From contig OX104134.1 in assembly GCA_944470555.2 (NCBI GenBank), forward strand, positions 12,937,248 to 13,001,247: a DNA stretch of 64,000 nucleotides. Direction: 5' to 3'. Below the pieces are notes generated by a model. The model had not been told where the DNA came from. It saw only the letters and a list, made by a program, of their open reading frames with translations, and did not search any database. Source of the DNA: Heterobilharzia americana. Lineage: Eukaryota; Platyhelminthes; Trematoda; Strigeidida; Schistosomatidae. Below, one piece after another: positions 34,527 through 48,000 of the stretch (positions are counted from its first letter, which is position 1; every line of letters begins with the position of its first letter). The position numbers were made by a program, and so were the translations under genes.

Positions 34527-36183
34527 TGGGACGGAAACTAAAATAGCAGAGACATTTTGAACAAAATTATTTCGAAATAACGAAAAAAGTAGGACGGTGA
34601 TCGAAATAGGTATTAGAAAATGAACAAGTGTAGGTAGTGGAAGAACCCAAATTGAGTACAAGCGAATACGTTGAAGGCACCAAGAAATTTCACGCAAACG
34701 ACAATTGTAGGTGGTGGTAAATAGAAAAAAATCAAAATCATCAATATACAGGAGAAAAACAATGGGAGACATGTACTGAGTATGTAAAGTCAACTAGTTT
34801 AGGAGACAGTGCGAAAACTTTTTGGATTTGAAATGAACATGAAAACAAAGTCTACGATAAGAACTGATTATCATATACATTCAAAAACTGCATATAAAAC
34901 TAAGACTTTCAGCATAAAATAAACAATAACAAATAGAAGTCAAATAGTTCTGTAAACCTGTTAACGACGACATTTCATTTTTTCGAATTCATCAAATGAG
35001 CATATTGAGTGATAGTTGGAATTCTTAGAAATAATCCAGCAGTGGCATAATATATTAAGGTGAATGTAGTAGCGAAATTCTTTACACAGACTGTACCTTG
35101 CTAAAGGAAACCTATGAAATCATACTTAGAAACCGTCTACGCAGTTTCTCACTGCAAAACAAACTACCAAATGCAAGAAGCTGATGGTCAGGAAGTCACA
35201 GCAACAAGTAAGACCAATACCTGTTAGAGCACAAGACAGAAGTTCTGTCTTTTTGAGGCCACGCCACTAGCGCGCTAGGATAAGCTTAGCTCACATAGCC
35301 ACTGGACGAAGTTTGCTGGAAAGGTGTGCCATAGAATATGTACAAACTATTCATAAGTTAACAAGCGTATTAAGCCTATGCCTATTTACCTAGTATGCCA
35401 ACAGCACCTTAATCTGGAAACAACCAGTCAACACAGATACACCGCAACAGTATATTGGTTTCGACTACATGCTTTTCAGTAACATATTTCACTAGCCCAT
35501 GCAGCATATTGACTAAAAGCTACGTGAACTAGTGAAATATGTTGCTGAGGAGCATGAGTAGTCAAAACCAATATACTTTGATGTGTAACTGTATCGGAAT
35601 TATTCGCAGACAATTAGAAAAAAAATAAATCCTAACCACAAACTGGTAGATGGACTGAATAAAATACGCTAGTTGATGAAAGTTTTGGCGGAAAACTTTG
35701 TTTACGTAGGATCCTGAGGTCAAATTGTTCGCCACTGTTACCACTGTTTTTGTTCAAATTTATTGCAGGATTTTGTTTAAGCTGCAACTACTTTACGGAA
35801 CTGCTTACAAGCACAAATAAACTACTAGACCATGATAAGTTATTTAAATCCTGCAGTCAGAAGCTGATTGTATTTTTTACGCTGATCGAATGTCCAAATG
35901 TCTTATGAATTCGAAAGCCCTACTTAGAACCCAATAGTAATCGGAAGCGAACATATGAAGTATTTGACAATTATAGTCATACAGTCCACCAAATCACCTT
36001 TCATCATGGAGAAAATACGAAAAAACGGATTATGGTATATCACATACTTGATTAAAATAGATTTTAACCTACTTTAATTAAGTATGCTAAACTATTCCTA
36101 CGGAAGTGTAAACATACAACAATGAGCAGTGATGCTAACGACAAGCATCATAATACTACAATGAACTACAACACAACGTACAC
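34527..36183. other. AT-rich stretch, probable intron downstream of the last seen LENG8 exon
   Basis: A good donor site (AAG then GTGTAC) ends the exon at 36,184, so this stretch should be intron. I looked for the conserved C-terminal block of LENG8 (about 50 residues) on the minus strand and did not find it. The only structure noted is the fold-back at 35.45-35.58 kb. Confidence 0.5.
35449..35577. repeat. Fold-back (inverted repeat) about 130 bp
   Basis: The left arm starts AGTATATTGGTTTCGACTAC at 35,449 and ends AACATATTTCACTAG at 35,495. The right arm (35,529-35,577) is its reverse complement with a few mismatches and small gaps. The loop is about 33 bp. Weaker pairing extends outward (ATACACCGCAA on the left, TGATGTGTAA on the right). 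It may be a small MITE-like element or a remnant of a larger inverted repeat. There is no coding capacity. Confidence 0.7.
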
Positions 36184-36407
36184 CTTAAAGACGAGCTTGA
36201 TAACCTCTTTCCTCTCGCGATCTACAAACCAGTTAACAACGTGTTTGCACCGCAAAGGAGGCTGTCGCTCTTCATTAGTTGGACAAAGAAGTTGGAAGAA
36301 ACGATGGTAATTATTTAACGACCATGCTGACCGAAGTTTCAAAGCAAACGCCACGCACGGATTTGTCTTGTGGGTAGGTCGTAAACCTGCCATTATGGTA
36401 TTGATAC
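36184..36407 (-). CDS. LENG8: LENG8-like exon g (last visible), SAC3 domain
   Basis: Acceptor GGTTTAACAG; donor TTTAAG|GTGTAC. It encodes [28 protein letters not shown], a short Cys/Pro-containing insertion of about six residues relative to vertebrates, then [15 protein letters not shown]. This matches PCVAHAL-LR-AW-L-NYHRFF and FADRERK. The following PVSYL-type C-terminal block should come next and is not seen before the 500-N gap at 34,526. Confidence 0.9.
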
Positions 36408-39400
36408 CTGTTAAACCCAAAAAACACAAATATTTACGTTTTAATTGATGTTGTTCGTTAGCAAAACGACTACTGTTATAATCACAAAAATATGAAGTGC
36501 TTTCACTGAACAATGTAACTGAAACACAGATTTGGTAATCAAATTTCTTATGAAATGTTATATCTTTGCCTGGTAATCTTATGAACCTCCTGATTTTCTG
36601 GATTCACGTTTCACACCAATCATTCTTGCATACATTTGCCATGTTTCGGGTCCAATCACATAACCTAACTTGTACAATAGAACCTTAGTTCGGTGCTTAC
36701 TGCTTTTTATTAGCAGTTTCAGTTATCTTCCTGAACTGTAGCACGATGATTCATAAAAATGAAACAAACGACTTTTTGAACATGCAATTATTTCAGAACC
36801 AGAAATAAGCGAGAGGATAGTCAACAGAGCCTGAATAACGCTACATATAAATGCCATTGAATAAATAGATAAAATAGTGCTGCTGATCATGCTCATTTGC
36901 TATTCACATATTCTCTTTAGTCGGTACTAAAAATTGGATTTCTACATTATCTTCTTGAAATATGAAATCTAATGAAATGAAAATCTTGCATTAAAACAGC
37001 TACTATATTTTTAAGTCGTCACTACTGCATCGTTTGAAAAAAAGCCCACAGAACGATTACGTATCTTCATAATTCAAAGTAATGCTTGCAAATGGTTAGC
37101 AAGAAACTGATGTGTCCTGCAAGTAAAATGGCTAAAACTACAAGTAAATCACACCAGAAGAGATTAAATGATAACGCCAAAATATATTTGGGAGGATTGA
37201 TAGTCACCTAAATTTTTATTACCTGAAAGAGCCATTTTAAATTTGTAGGCGTGTTTTCGAAGTGCTTACAGCACCTTCTATCGATTAGGATCAATAATAA
37301 TTTACAGATAAGCACTACGCAAAACTATTTAGAGTCGAGGGGACATATCGCAAATTCGATTCTGAGGTAACAGGTAGGAAACTAAGCGACGAAACACTGT
37401 CTCAAGCTAAGTAGATTTATTTTAAAAATTGAGGAAACGTGGCATAAACAGATTACTAAGGGCCACTTTACTACAGACAAAACCGTCGTCTGTTATTAAA
37501 TTGGATTAGATTTATGTAATGCAGTATAGTTCAACATGGCCTCCGGAGATACTCTCGTAAACATTCGTCCGAGATACCAACTAGATTCAAGGTGAAGTTA
37601 TAAATCTTTAAATTTCGAGTCAACAGAACCCACTACATAAGTTGTTACAGGATAAATGGTAAGAAATATAACAAAACTTACCTAAAATGTCAAGAGTAAA
37701 GATATAGTACAGAAGTCGATAGGCAGTAAACTCTAACAATCTACCAACTCCTAAACCTTCTTTATGAAGACGTAGCAGCTGACTTTGGCACTGATGAAAC
37801 TCTTCAAAATCTCCCGCTTCTAAAGCAGCATCTGCGTGAGCTTCATAGACAGATACAGCAAAGTCATCTTCAATGCCTTGTACCTAAAAGTAATGAGGAA
37901 CAACGTTTAAAAACCAAGAAAGACAAGTCATAAGAAATCATCATCAGGTAAACATTTCTATTTGAAAATGAAGATATTATTAGTGTGCGCGTCACAAAAA
38001 AAGTCATGCTGAAAATCGAAACTGTATGCTTAACATTAGAAACACATAATCTCCTATTTATGAGGCATTCGTGTTGCATTATAATTTCTACCCAACTAGA
38101 GATGATCAAGAAAACTTGAGGTGCGCTTACAAAAGGAATAAGATCGAGATAAACCCAGCAATTATGTGCATATCTTTACGGTAAGCAAAATCTACTGTGG
38201 AGTTAATTATGACTTGCTGCCCAGACCTTGGATGCGAAAAGGAGTTCAAGTCCATGACAAACTGGCTGAAAATGGACTGCCTATACTTATGCGTTTTAGT
38301 TTTAAGCGGACAGACGGAAATAAAGCATAACCAGAAACAATAAAAGCATAGCAGACAAGTTACAAGCAGACCGACTGTACTGAAATTTTAATGTCATAAT
38401 ATAAATAGCAATAACATGAACTTGAAGACAGGCCAACAAAACAAATAAGCAAATGATGGTACAAAATTTGCAGTTTAGTACTGTGTGCCAAAACACGAAC
38501 AAAAATGAAAGTAATTTGTACCATCGAGAAAGACATTCTATGGGCTCATTCAAAAAGCACACCAGAAATCCAACCTCGTCCTGTAAACGTCGGGAAAGTT
38601 GATTTTCAAACCCCTAACACAACAAATCAGCTGCTCTAGAAACAATAAAGCACATGAATGGTCCCACGTTCATGTGTGATAGAAAGACTAGCGATTAGCA
38701 GCCTTATACAGAGAATCTCAGAAATGAATGCCACTAATCAATGAGGCTTCAAAGAACAGAAACTTTACAGTATGTGCTGACAACTGAATTTTATTCATTT
38801 AAAACACAAACTCAGTACTAACTTACTGACAAAATCGGAATAGAACTACGCACACCGGTGCATCGGTTCAAGTTGCACACTTTACTGTACACGAACAACA
38901 GGTGGATATAAAATGAGTGATATTAAAGTAGATAAAGCAGTGTGGGAGAATAAACAACCTGAAGATAAAGGATAGTGTGAATAGTCAAACATCAGATGTC
39001 AAGAAGTGAATACATTTGCGCTCCTGTAACCCATTTTCAGATGTCACTAAAAGTACTCAACCACTTACTCCTTTCGTCTCGACAATTCGGGCCAGGCAGC
39101 CTACACCTCCCTACATGGTTCAGACCACCAGTTGGGGGCTTCACTGGCTGATGCCAGGTCTTGACAACACCGGACCATCTCCCAAACTAATCCGAATTTC
39201 AATAGCATGGCAAGTCGAGGTGTGCATTGGCTCGGCATGCGCAGCAGATGTCCAAACATTTTCCGTGGCCAAAAGTTCACAACCTCACTAATCGCTATGT
39301 GTCTTCTACGCTTCGCCTACGTGTTTCACAACGGCACAACAAGACAGAAAGTAGTTAACTCATCCTTTGATAACTAGTCGGATACCTCGCAGATTGGAGA

Positions 39401-42400
39401 ACGCCAAATAAACCTTCTGTATTCAAGCTGATATTTCGTCACACACAGTTAGACACTACCACAACACCTCATGGTTGACACAGTCAAATCCCGCCTTCAA
39501 GTCAACAAACATACCAAGTGTCGGTCATTGGCCGGTAGGTACGCCTGTGTTCCACAACTTGTCGCAGAGTAAAATGTGATCGCGGACATACACGAGCCCA
39601 TACTACAGCGTGGCCAGAGTTCAAACAGATACTTCAGAGAGAGCGGTAATCCTCCACTGATCCTCTCCAATGATGACTTACAGCAATGTATGTGTCCATC
39701 GTTGGTCTGATGTCGGTGGACGCCATGTGAGACAGTATCTCTCCTTACGCCTAAAGTTAGTGATTGTGGCGCTTGGTGTCCGATTCCGTGCAGAATTCGC
39801 ACGTCTGAAGCTTTCTGTATAAAGTCGATGGTCCGATCGTTTGCAGTGGCTGCAGAGTGAGGTTGGGTAAAGCGTAAAAGGCTTGATATTAGTACCAAGT
39901 GGTGAAGGTAAAGAAACGGAACTGAGGGGAATAGGTCATGTTCGATTGGGTTGAGGATGCTACTAGAAGAGTGCGGAAGGTTGACAATTTCCACCTGCCA
40001 CACCATGGGATGCGATTTCTTCTCATGGTACCTGAAAGAGAAAAAGATTTGTGACTGCAGGAACCATGGAACATCCGCTTGAGGCCGGTCACTGACGGCC
40101 TTTTTGATGCCGCGGTAACTGCACCGTAATATGGGAGATGTGGCTGGAAATAAGTCCTGCGGTTTTAAATTACCACTAACAACTGATAATTGATCTGGGC
40201 CATCATAATGTGTCATCTCACTGTGTAGGAATATGTTAGAATCAACTGCTTTTGTTTGACCCCTATCCAACGGACTTTTCTGATATGGTAGGACCTCGAA
40301 GGACCAAGCGTTTCACCAACAGCTTGTTAAGACATCGACCACCGTATCAAGGTAGTAGCTACAGCTATACTGTCGGCACCAGAAAACCAAAGGTTGCATG
40401 GAGTGCGCTACTTCCGAAGATGACCACTTCGAACCCCGTCTACCCGCTGGAAAGTCAGCTGCAGCGAGGCGCCAATGGTCATCCAAGGAAAACACTCTAC
40501 TGTCATCACAGCCCGTCTAGCCAGCAGTACGACTTCACCATAAGACCCTAATCACGGTTAAGTAATTTACACTACAATGGTAACTGTCTTTCAACTCACC
40601 ACTATCCAACATAGCTTTGTGGCATAGTAGGATCTCAAGGGAAGAACCGTTTCACTAGCATAGCTCTCTGAGTTGTGACATACAAGCCTGACGACCATAT
40701 CAAGGTAGCAGCTATCAGCACACATCATCACCATCAATATCAACATAGGACCAGCCATTACTGCGTAACGATCCAAATTGCCACACCTCACACCACTACA
40801 CCAAATAAAAACGCAGTGGCAGTGAAGTGCAATGATGAAGAAAACAAAACTCAGTCAAAGAAATACAAAAGTACGAAAAGAGAGGGAAAGAAAGAATGAG
40901 AAAATGGTGAGATTCGACAAAGCATCAAGATGAGGATAATGTGTGTATGCATCTACACCACTGACATCGGTTCTCAGCCATATCACCTAGAGTCTCCAAC
41001 TACTGGTTACTCTTGTTCCGCCGACCCCAACCACCCAGTATGCATCACCCCACATGACTCAAACCGACAGTCAGAGACTTCATACATTGGTGCCATGTTT
41101 TAGTCTGGCCACCTCGGACCTTTTTCCAGCCTGAACCTACTTCGGCCAACATTGTGTGATGAGGCAATCAGCGACTAGGCATACGTAACACGTGTCCCAA
41201 CAATCTCAGTCCATCAAGGTTCACAACCTCACCAACTGATCTACCTCTCCTCCCTAAAACTCTACGCCTGACTTCTACATTACTCACCTGGTGACAGCAC
41301 GGAAGGCGGTCTATACTACGAAGGCAACGGTGGTCAAACATCTAAACCCAGCCTTCTCATGTCTTCCACCTTCAATCAATGACCATGTTTCACAGCCATA
41401 CAGTAGAACAGAGAGGACTGTTGTGCAGGTCCAGTACACGCGACCCTCAATAGACAATCGGATACCACGGCGGCACCACAGGCGGCGTAAGTTGGCAAAA
41501 GCCAGTCGAGCCTTTTGCATTCGTGCACAAATTTCATCGGCCACTGAGCCAATAGGACTGATCCCACTTCCCAGGTAGGTGAAGTGGCCAACACACTCAA
41601 CCACTATACTCTCTATTGTTAGCCGCGGTGGGGCACCGTTGAAGACCAATCCTGGAGCAACAATTTCCATTTTGGTGGTGAGAACCGCATCCCAAACATT
41701 CTCAAATTCCCACTTAGTGTTCAGAAGACTCTGCAACTTCACCCAACACGACTATGTTATCTGCATATTCTAGGTCTAACAAAAATTCTCTTGCGGTTAG
41801 GTCAACCTCCGTGTAATCAGGTGACGAGAGGGAGACCTTCATAAGAATATCTATGATAAAATTGAAGAACAAGAAATGAGTCACATAAGGGGACACAATA
41901 AAAATACGAATATAAAAATCAAAAAGGGGCTTAGGTGATTGAAGATGGTTTGAAACATGTTCAAAAAGTGAACATCCATGCATTAACTCTTTACAAGCAA
42001 GATAAGTAGAAAAATTACATTTTTCACGGTGGTTAAGATCCCAGCAGTGTCTAAAGCTGTTGGTTTGAAAAGTTAATCCCTTAGGTCCACATAGCTCATC
42101 ACTCAAAAACCTGAAAGCCTCTGACGATTTTACCAGTTAGAGCAATTCCTAGGTGAGGCTAAAAATTATTTCTAACCTTTGTCGTATTCTATGTAGAAAT
42201 AAGTATTTACTGAGTTTTGTAGACATATATTTTGAAGTGAAAACTGCAGTCGTAAATCGTTTTTGTTAGAGTTTGTAGGTTAAGATGACTTCTTTCAATT
42301 TGTACACATTCTTTATAAATATATGTATTTACATTGCAACTAGGAGATAGAAGTGCATCCAATACTTTGCACATGAACAAATGACACGTTCAGTGACGGA

Positions 42401-45020
42401 GAGGGTTTTAGAAACTACAAAAGTAGGTGAAATAAGCCTACAGGATGTATAAAATGAGCGAATTCACGCGCAGAACGCTATATCTCACAACAAGCACGAT
42501 AACATTCGGGGATAACTTTTAGCCTTACCCAGTTAACAGACCGAAAATGTCAGATACACTGTCTACATTATTTAGTGAAGTGACTGAATTGCATTATACA
42601 GAGACTAGTGTGTTCTGCTACAGCCCTACAATCAGAAATTCGAATACAAAATGCAGTTGCACAAGATGAAAAAAAGCGGTATCATTAGAGTTGATAAAAT
42701 GTGACGGACATGATAATTTTAAATATTTGGAATGATTTTTAGAATCACAGAGAACTTTGATCTTTCTCTCATTTTGCGGGATGGTTGATCAACTACTTTT
42801 AATGAACCAATTATTCCTGATGTGTTGTAAACAAAAGCATTCAAATACAAATTGTAAAAGCGGAAATCTGTAGAATGAAACCACTAACCGTTAGATCTTG
42901 CCGAATACTTTTGAACTGCTCGCAGACCCATTGATAATCAGAATTGGAATTCCACCTTTCCTTGACATGTTCCAAGGAAAGTTTTAAAACAGCTAAGGGT
43001 CGAACTTCAGATGGATCAGGAGCCTGAAAAATATAAATAGGTTTAATGAGAAACGGAAGGCGCACATAGCAGTAAAATATTTTGACCATTTCATAAAATC
43101 AATCAATTCTTCTACTGACAGGCTTAAGTATACAGTAGGTTTCCGTGTGGGCAGAGATACTATTATAATGCCTGTTAAACTATAAACTAAACTACATTGA
43201 TGAACTCAATACTCAGGTTTATATATTTTGTGGTGCTTGTGTACCATGAATGGACGAAGTACTTAAAGTTGGCAACTGAATACGTATAGATTGATGCACA
43301 CTGTTCAAACGAAATAACTACCTCGAATCTTCACGTGCTCCAGAGAAAAATTTCGTAATGACAATAATTCATGGTATAAAAAATTTTTATGGGAATAAAC
43401 GGTCGTAAAGTACTATTCACGGCACACTTCCGCATAATCATTCTGTTGAAATCAACATGATAAACTGTTATTCAAAGCATCATTCATGGAGTAATAATGT
43501 ACTACTGTGCTATATCGAATACATAAAATAACTTTAAACGACGCTAGGATACTGAAGAGTTTCGATAGTGATGACTTAACACTTATGCACAGTTGAACAT
43601 CTTTGCATATACGGATTTATTTTGCTTGATTGCTTGTTCCGTAATAATGAAAATGATTAGATTATTCACAAGCATTCCCTAGTATTCTTATTTCAGATTT
43701 TAAAAAACTACCTACAAAATGTTTTTCTGCTAAAGACTAACTTCTGGGGATACACTTGAATATTTCCTTGGATAACCTGTAGTTCCCTCTTCAACATTCA
43801 AATTCGTCAGGATTACATGCTGAATGCATTTCCTCAGGTTACTTAAGTATGGTAGTACGATCAGTTGGTTTTCGCTAAGAAATACCTTGTAATTCGTCAT
43901 TGAAACATAACTACATAAATGATATTCCAAAAACATTATATTAGTATGTGTCAACCAGAACACAAATCTGAATTAAACATTCGGAAAAAACCTTATTACA
44001 AAACCTACCCTAGTTAGTCTTAAGTAATGTTTTTCTATTTCTTGCATCGTACCAACAATTTGACAACTGCTAAAATCAGCAACCAAGTCATCACGCTCGT
44101 CAGTGTAAGTAGAAAGCAGTTGACTTGTTGTTCGTGCGATGGAACCAGATCCAATTGCAGGTGACTGAGAAAGATGATCCTTAAACCGACTAGCTCGCTG
44201 TGAAAGACGAGATTCAGTTGGAGCAGGTGGCTTTGAAACCATATTGCCACGCTTGCCGCGCCAGTTACCACCACGTCCTCGACCCCTCAAAACGGTCGCA
44301 TCTTCACTTGAGGTATTGAAGTCGGTACTTGATTCAGCGGTTGGTTGACCACCTCGTCTTCGTCGTCTACTCTTGGGATTCCCTCTAGATGTTGGCTGCG
44401 GCGTGCTGCAATGTGAAAATAAATAGCCACGAGAATTCTCAAGAAAAACATGAGCTGAGAAAACAATAAACGACAATCAAACAATCATACAGGTGCAAGA
44501 TGTACTTGGCTACATCATATAAAATTTATAGAAAAGAAAACAGCATAATTCTTTATCAAAAAGAGAATGAACATATATATCACCGAAAACATATTCGCCG
44601 TAAATCCTATTGTACGATTTGCTGAGTAATTATTAGATTTTCTTGTAATTAACAAATTGTCGGTATTGCGTTAATACAAACAATCAGGCAAGTGAATGTT
44701 GACTAATTAGTTTAGTCGTATGTCAAACTTATCTTGTGAATAACCAGAGACAGTATTGAAGTAGGTGCAATAGTTGGAGTTTACAGAACACGGAATCAAA
44801 ACCAACTACTTACAAAATTGAGTCTAACATTGGATGTCTCACAAAAAGATGAAAATGAGTTCAAGACGTTAGTAACTAAAAGACACCAATTATTTGGTTA
44901 ACTGACTGATGGGTATAAAATTATTTTTCGATTTTAATTATAACACTTCCAAACAGTGAGGCAGGTTAGACAGCAAATTTCAGAATGAACTGCGTGAGTG
45001 GGAAATTGATACGCGCACAG

Positions 45021-45061
<41 letters not shown>

Positions 45062-48000
45062 CAGGAAGTGGCACTAGACAACCCCGGTGAGTTATCAACA
45101 CTAAAATAACTCGCGGTATGCCTTAACACTAAGTTAGGTATAGGAAATACTTGTTTGAAACTCCCAAATACATCAACCGTAACAGGACTTATCGATAAAC
45201 GAGACCCAATACTATTAATACTAAGATTTGTGTGAAACTTCTGCGTTCGTGTTTGAGAAACGTTTCTGATTCAACTCCTAGTTCAAGAAACTCAATTAAA
45301 AATTCATACTTAATAAACTGAACTGTTCATTCACAACAGCTTTCTTTGTATCAGAGGAGTTGAAAAGAGATAAAGTTGAAAGGTCTTGACACAATCTAGT
45401 GTTGACAAAACAAATACAGTAAAAGTAAAATGTGGAAACTTCTGGCACACCTTTTTTGAGAATCCTTCACATCATTCATTTTCCGCAGTGCATGCCGGGA
45501 ACCAGAGCGCGAACGAGAGTCCCGATGCCGCTGACGTTTTGTCCTGAAACTACTTGAGGATGAAGAATGACGAGAACCACGTGATTTCGAGGACGAACTA
45601 GACCTGGATCTATATGAACGCTTTCTTTGCCAATCTTTCAAAGGTTTGAGGATAGGTGAACGGCTAGGGGATTTCGATGGCAACTTTTTGGATTGTGGTT
45701 TACTTTCAACAACTGAAGATGAAAATATACTGCGGCCACCTCTAGTCAGAAGCCCGACAGGTAGACGTGCAGGAGCTCCTCTTGATGGACCCGTTGGGCG
45801 AAGTCCACGAGGCCCAGGAAGTTGGACAGGTCGCACAACACTAGATAATTTTAGTTAAAATGCAAACATCTAATTAAATACAAGTATGTTACTTACTGGG
45901 TTACAGCTACAAAAGTACGTGTAGAACTATGTGCGATCACCATAAACCCAGGATGCCAGTTGCCATGTCAATAATCAAAACAAGGGTTTAGGATAACCCA
46001 AGTTCCACTAAATAGGCATAATTTAGCCTCATGACAAAGAAAAAGCTCACTTTTACCTATAAAAAACTACCGCCTATTAGTCGAGAGACGAAAAGAACAC
46101 CACTAAATAGTTACTGCGTAAACAATGAACAAAGGAAAACCAGCATTTCGAAAATAACGCAGGATATTTTTTTAGGGGATTATAAGTTAGAGATTTCTCC
46201 AATGCACAAAACTTATTCAAGTCAAAATACTAACTTATGATCAGTCATTTGCTTATTTACTGATGCTTGCAGCGACGGGTGCTGGGTTTGAATCCTGGTG
46301 GGGACAACACTCACTGAGGTAAGCGCATCCACCTAACGAGTCCCCAATGGAACGAAAAGTATGTCTTTACTTCCACAGTTAGCCACCAGCAAGCAAATAA
46401 CAGTATTTTGGTAAGTTGGAACTGTCGATTTAACTCAAGGATAAAGCATTCTTGAATGTATACATTATCTTCAATTCTAAAGTAATAAACCTTAAGAAAG
46501 TACTATACTTACCACCACCACGCCATAAATGCACCCTTAGAAACGTTTTACGACATATTTCAAGAAACATGTGGTACAGAGATAACTTAAAGCCTGATAG
46601 GTGATATATTTCTCATACATAAATCAGGGAAAACACTGGAGGCATTCTTCAACTACAAATTTATTTCCGTATAAGATCATTCGATTCCTAGACAACCTAC
46701 CTGGGAAGCATCTAAACTCCTCATGAAAGTTTAGCTTCCGCTAACTCACAACACTCGGAATAAGTCAGATACCTGAAAACATTTTAGGCTTCGGTATCAA
46801 CATCTAGCCAGCAGTACGACTTCACCATAAGACCCTAATCACGGTTAAGTAATTTACACTACAATGGTAACTGTCTTTCAACTCACCACTATCCAACATA
46901 GCTTTGTGGCATAGTAGGATCTCAAGGGAAGAACCGTTTCACTAGCATAGCTCTCTGAGTTGTGACATACAAGCCTGACGACCATATCAAGGTAGCAGCT
47001 ATCAGCACACATCATCACCATCAATATCAACATAGGACCAGCCATTACTGCGTAACGATCCAAATTGCCACACCTCACACCACTACATCAAATAAAAACG
47101 CAGTGGCAGTGAAGTGCAATGATGAAGAAAACAAAACTCAGTCAAAAGAAATACAAAAGTACGAAAAGAGAGGGAAAGAAAGAATGAGAAAATGGTGAGA
47201 TTCGACAAAGCATCAAGATGAGGATAATGTGTGTATACATCTACACCACTGACATCGGTTCTCAGCCATATCACCTAGAGTCTCCAACTACTGGTTACTC
47301 TTGTTCCGCCGACCCCAACCACCCAGTATGCATCACCCCACATGACTCAAACCGACAGTCAGAGACTTCATACATTGGTGCCATGTTTTAGTCTGGCCAC
47401 CTCGGACCTTTTTCCAGCCTGAACCTACTTCGGCCAACATTGTGTGATGAGGCAATCAGCGACTAGGCATACGTAACACGTGTCCCAACAATCTCAGTCC
47501 ATCAAGGTTCACAACCTCACCAACTGATCTACCTCTCCTCCCTAAAACTCTACGCCTGACTTCTACATTACTCACCTGGTGACAGCACGGAAGGCGGTCT
47601 ATACTACGAAGGCAACGGTGGTCAAACATCTAAACCCAGCCTTCTCATGTCTTCCACCTTCAATCAATGACCATGTTTCACAGCCATACAGTAGAACAGA
47701 GAGGACTGTTGTGCAGGTCCAGTACACGCGACCCTCAATAGACAATCGGATACCACGGCGGCACCACAGGCGGCGTAAGTTGGCAAAAGCCAGTCGAGCC
47801 TTTTGCATTCGTGCACAAATTTCATCGGCCACTGAGCCAATAGGACTGATCCCACTTCCCAGGTAGGTGAAGTGGCCAACACACTCAACCACTATACTCT
47901 CTATTGTTAGCCGCGGTGGGGCACCGTTGAAGACCAATCCTGGAGCAACAATTTCCATTTTGGTGGTGAGAACCGCATCCCAAACATTCTCAAATTCCCA

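Noticed and set aside
34602..34793. Minus-strand frame containing FLLYIDDFDFF, which looks like an RT YxDD box
   Set aside because: No other RT block lies around it, the flank runs into Ns, and the DNA is AT-rich and of low complexity. Treated as chance.
39497..40270. 257-codon minus-strand open frame as a gene
   Set aside because: DNA-level comparison shows it is an out-of-frame reading of a decayed RTE 5' UTR and endonuclease.
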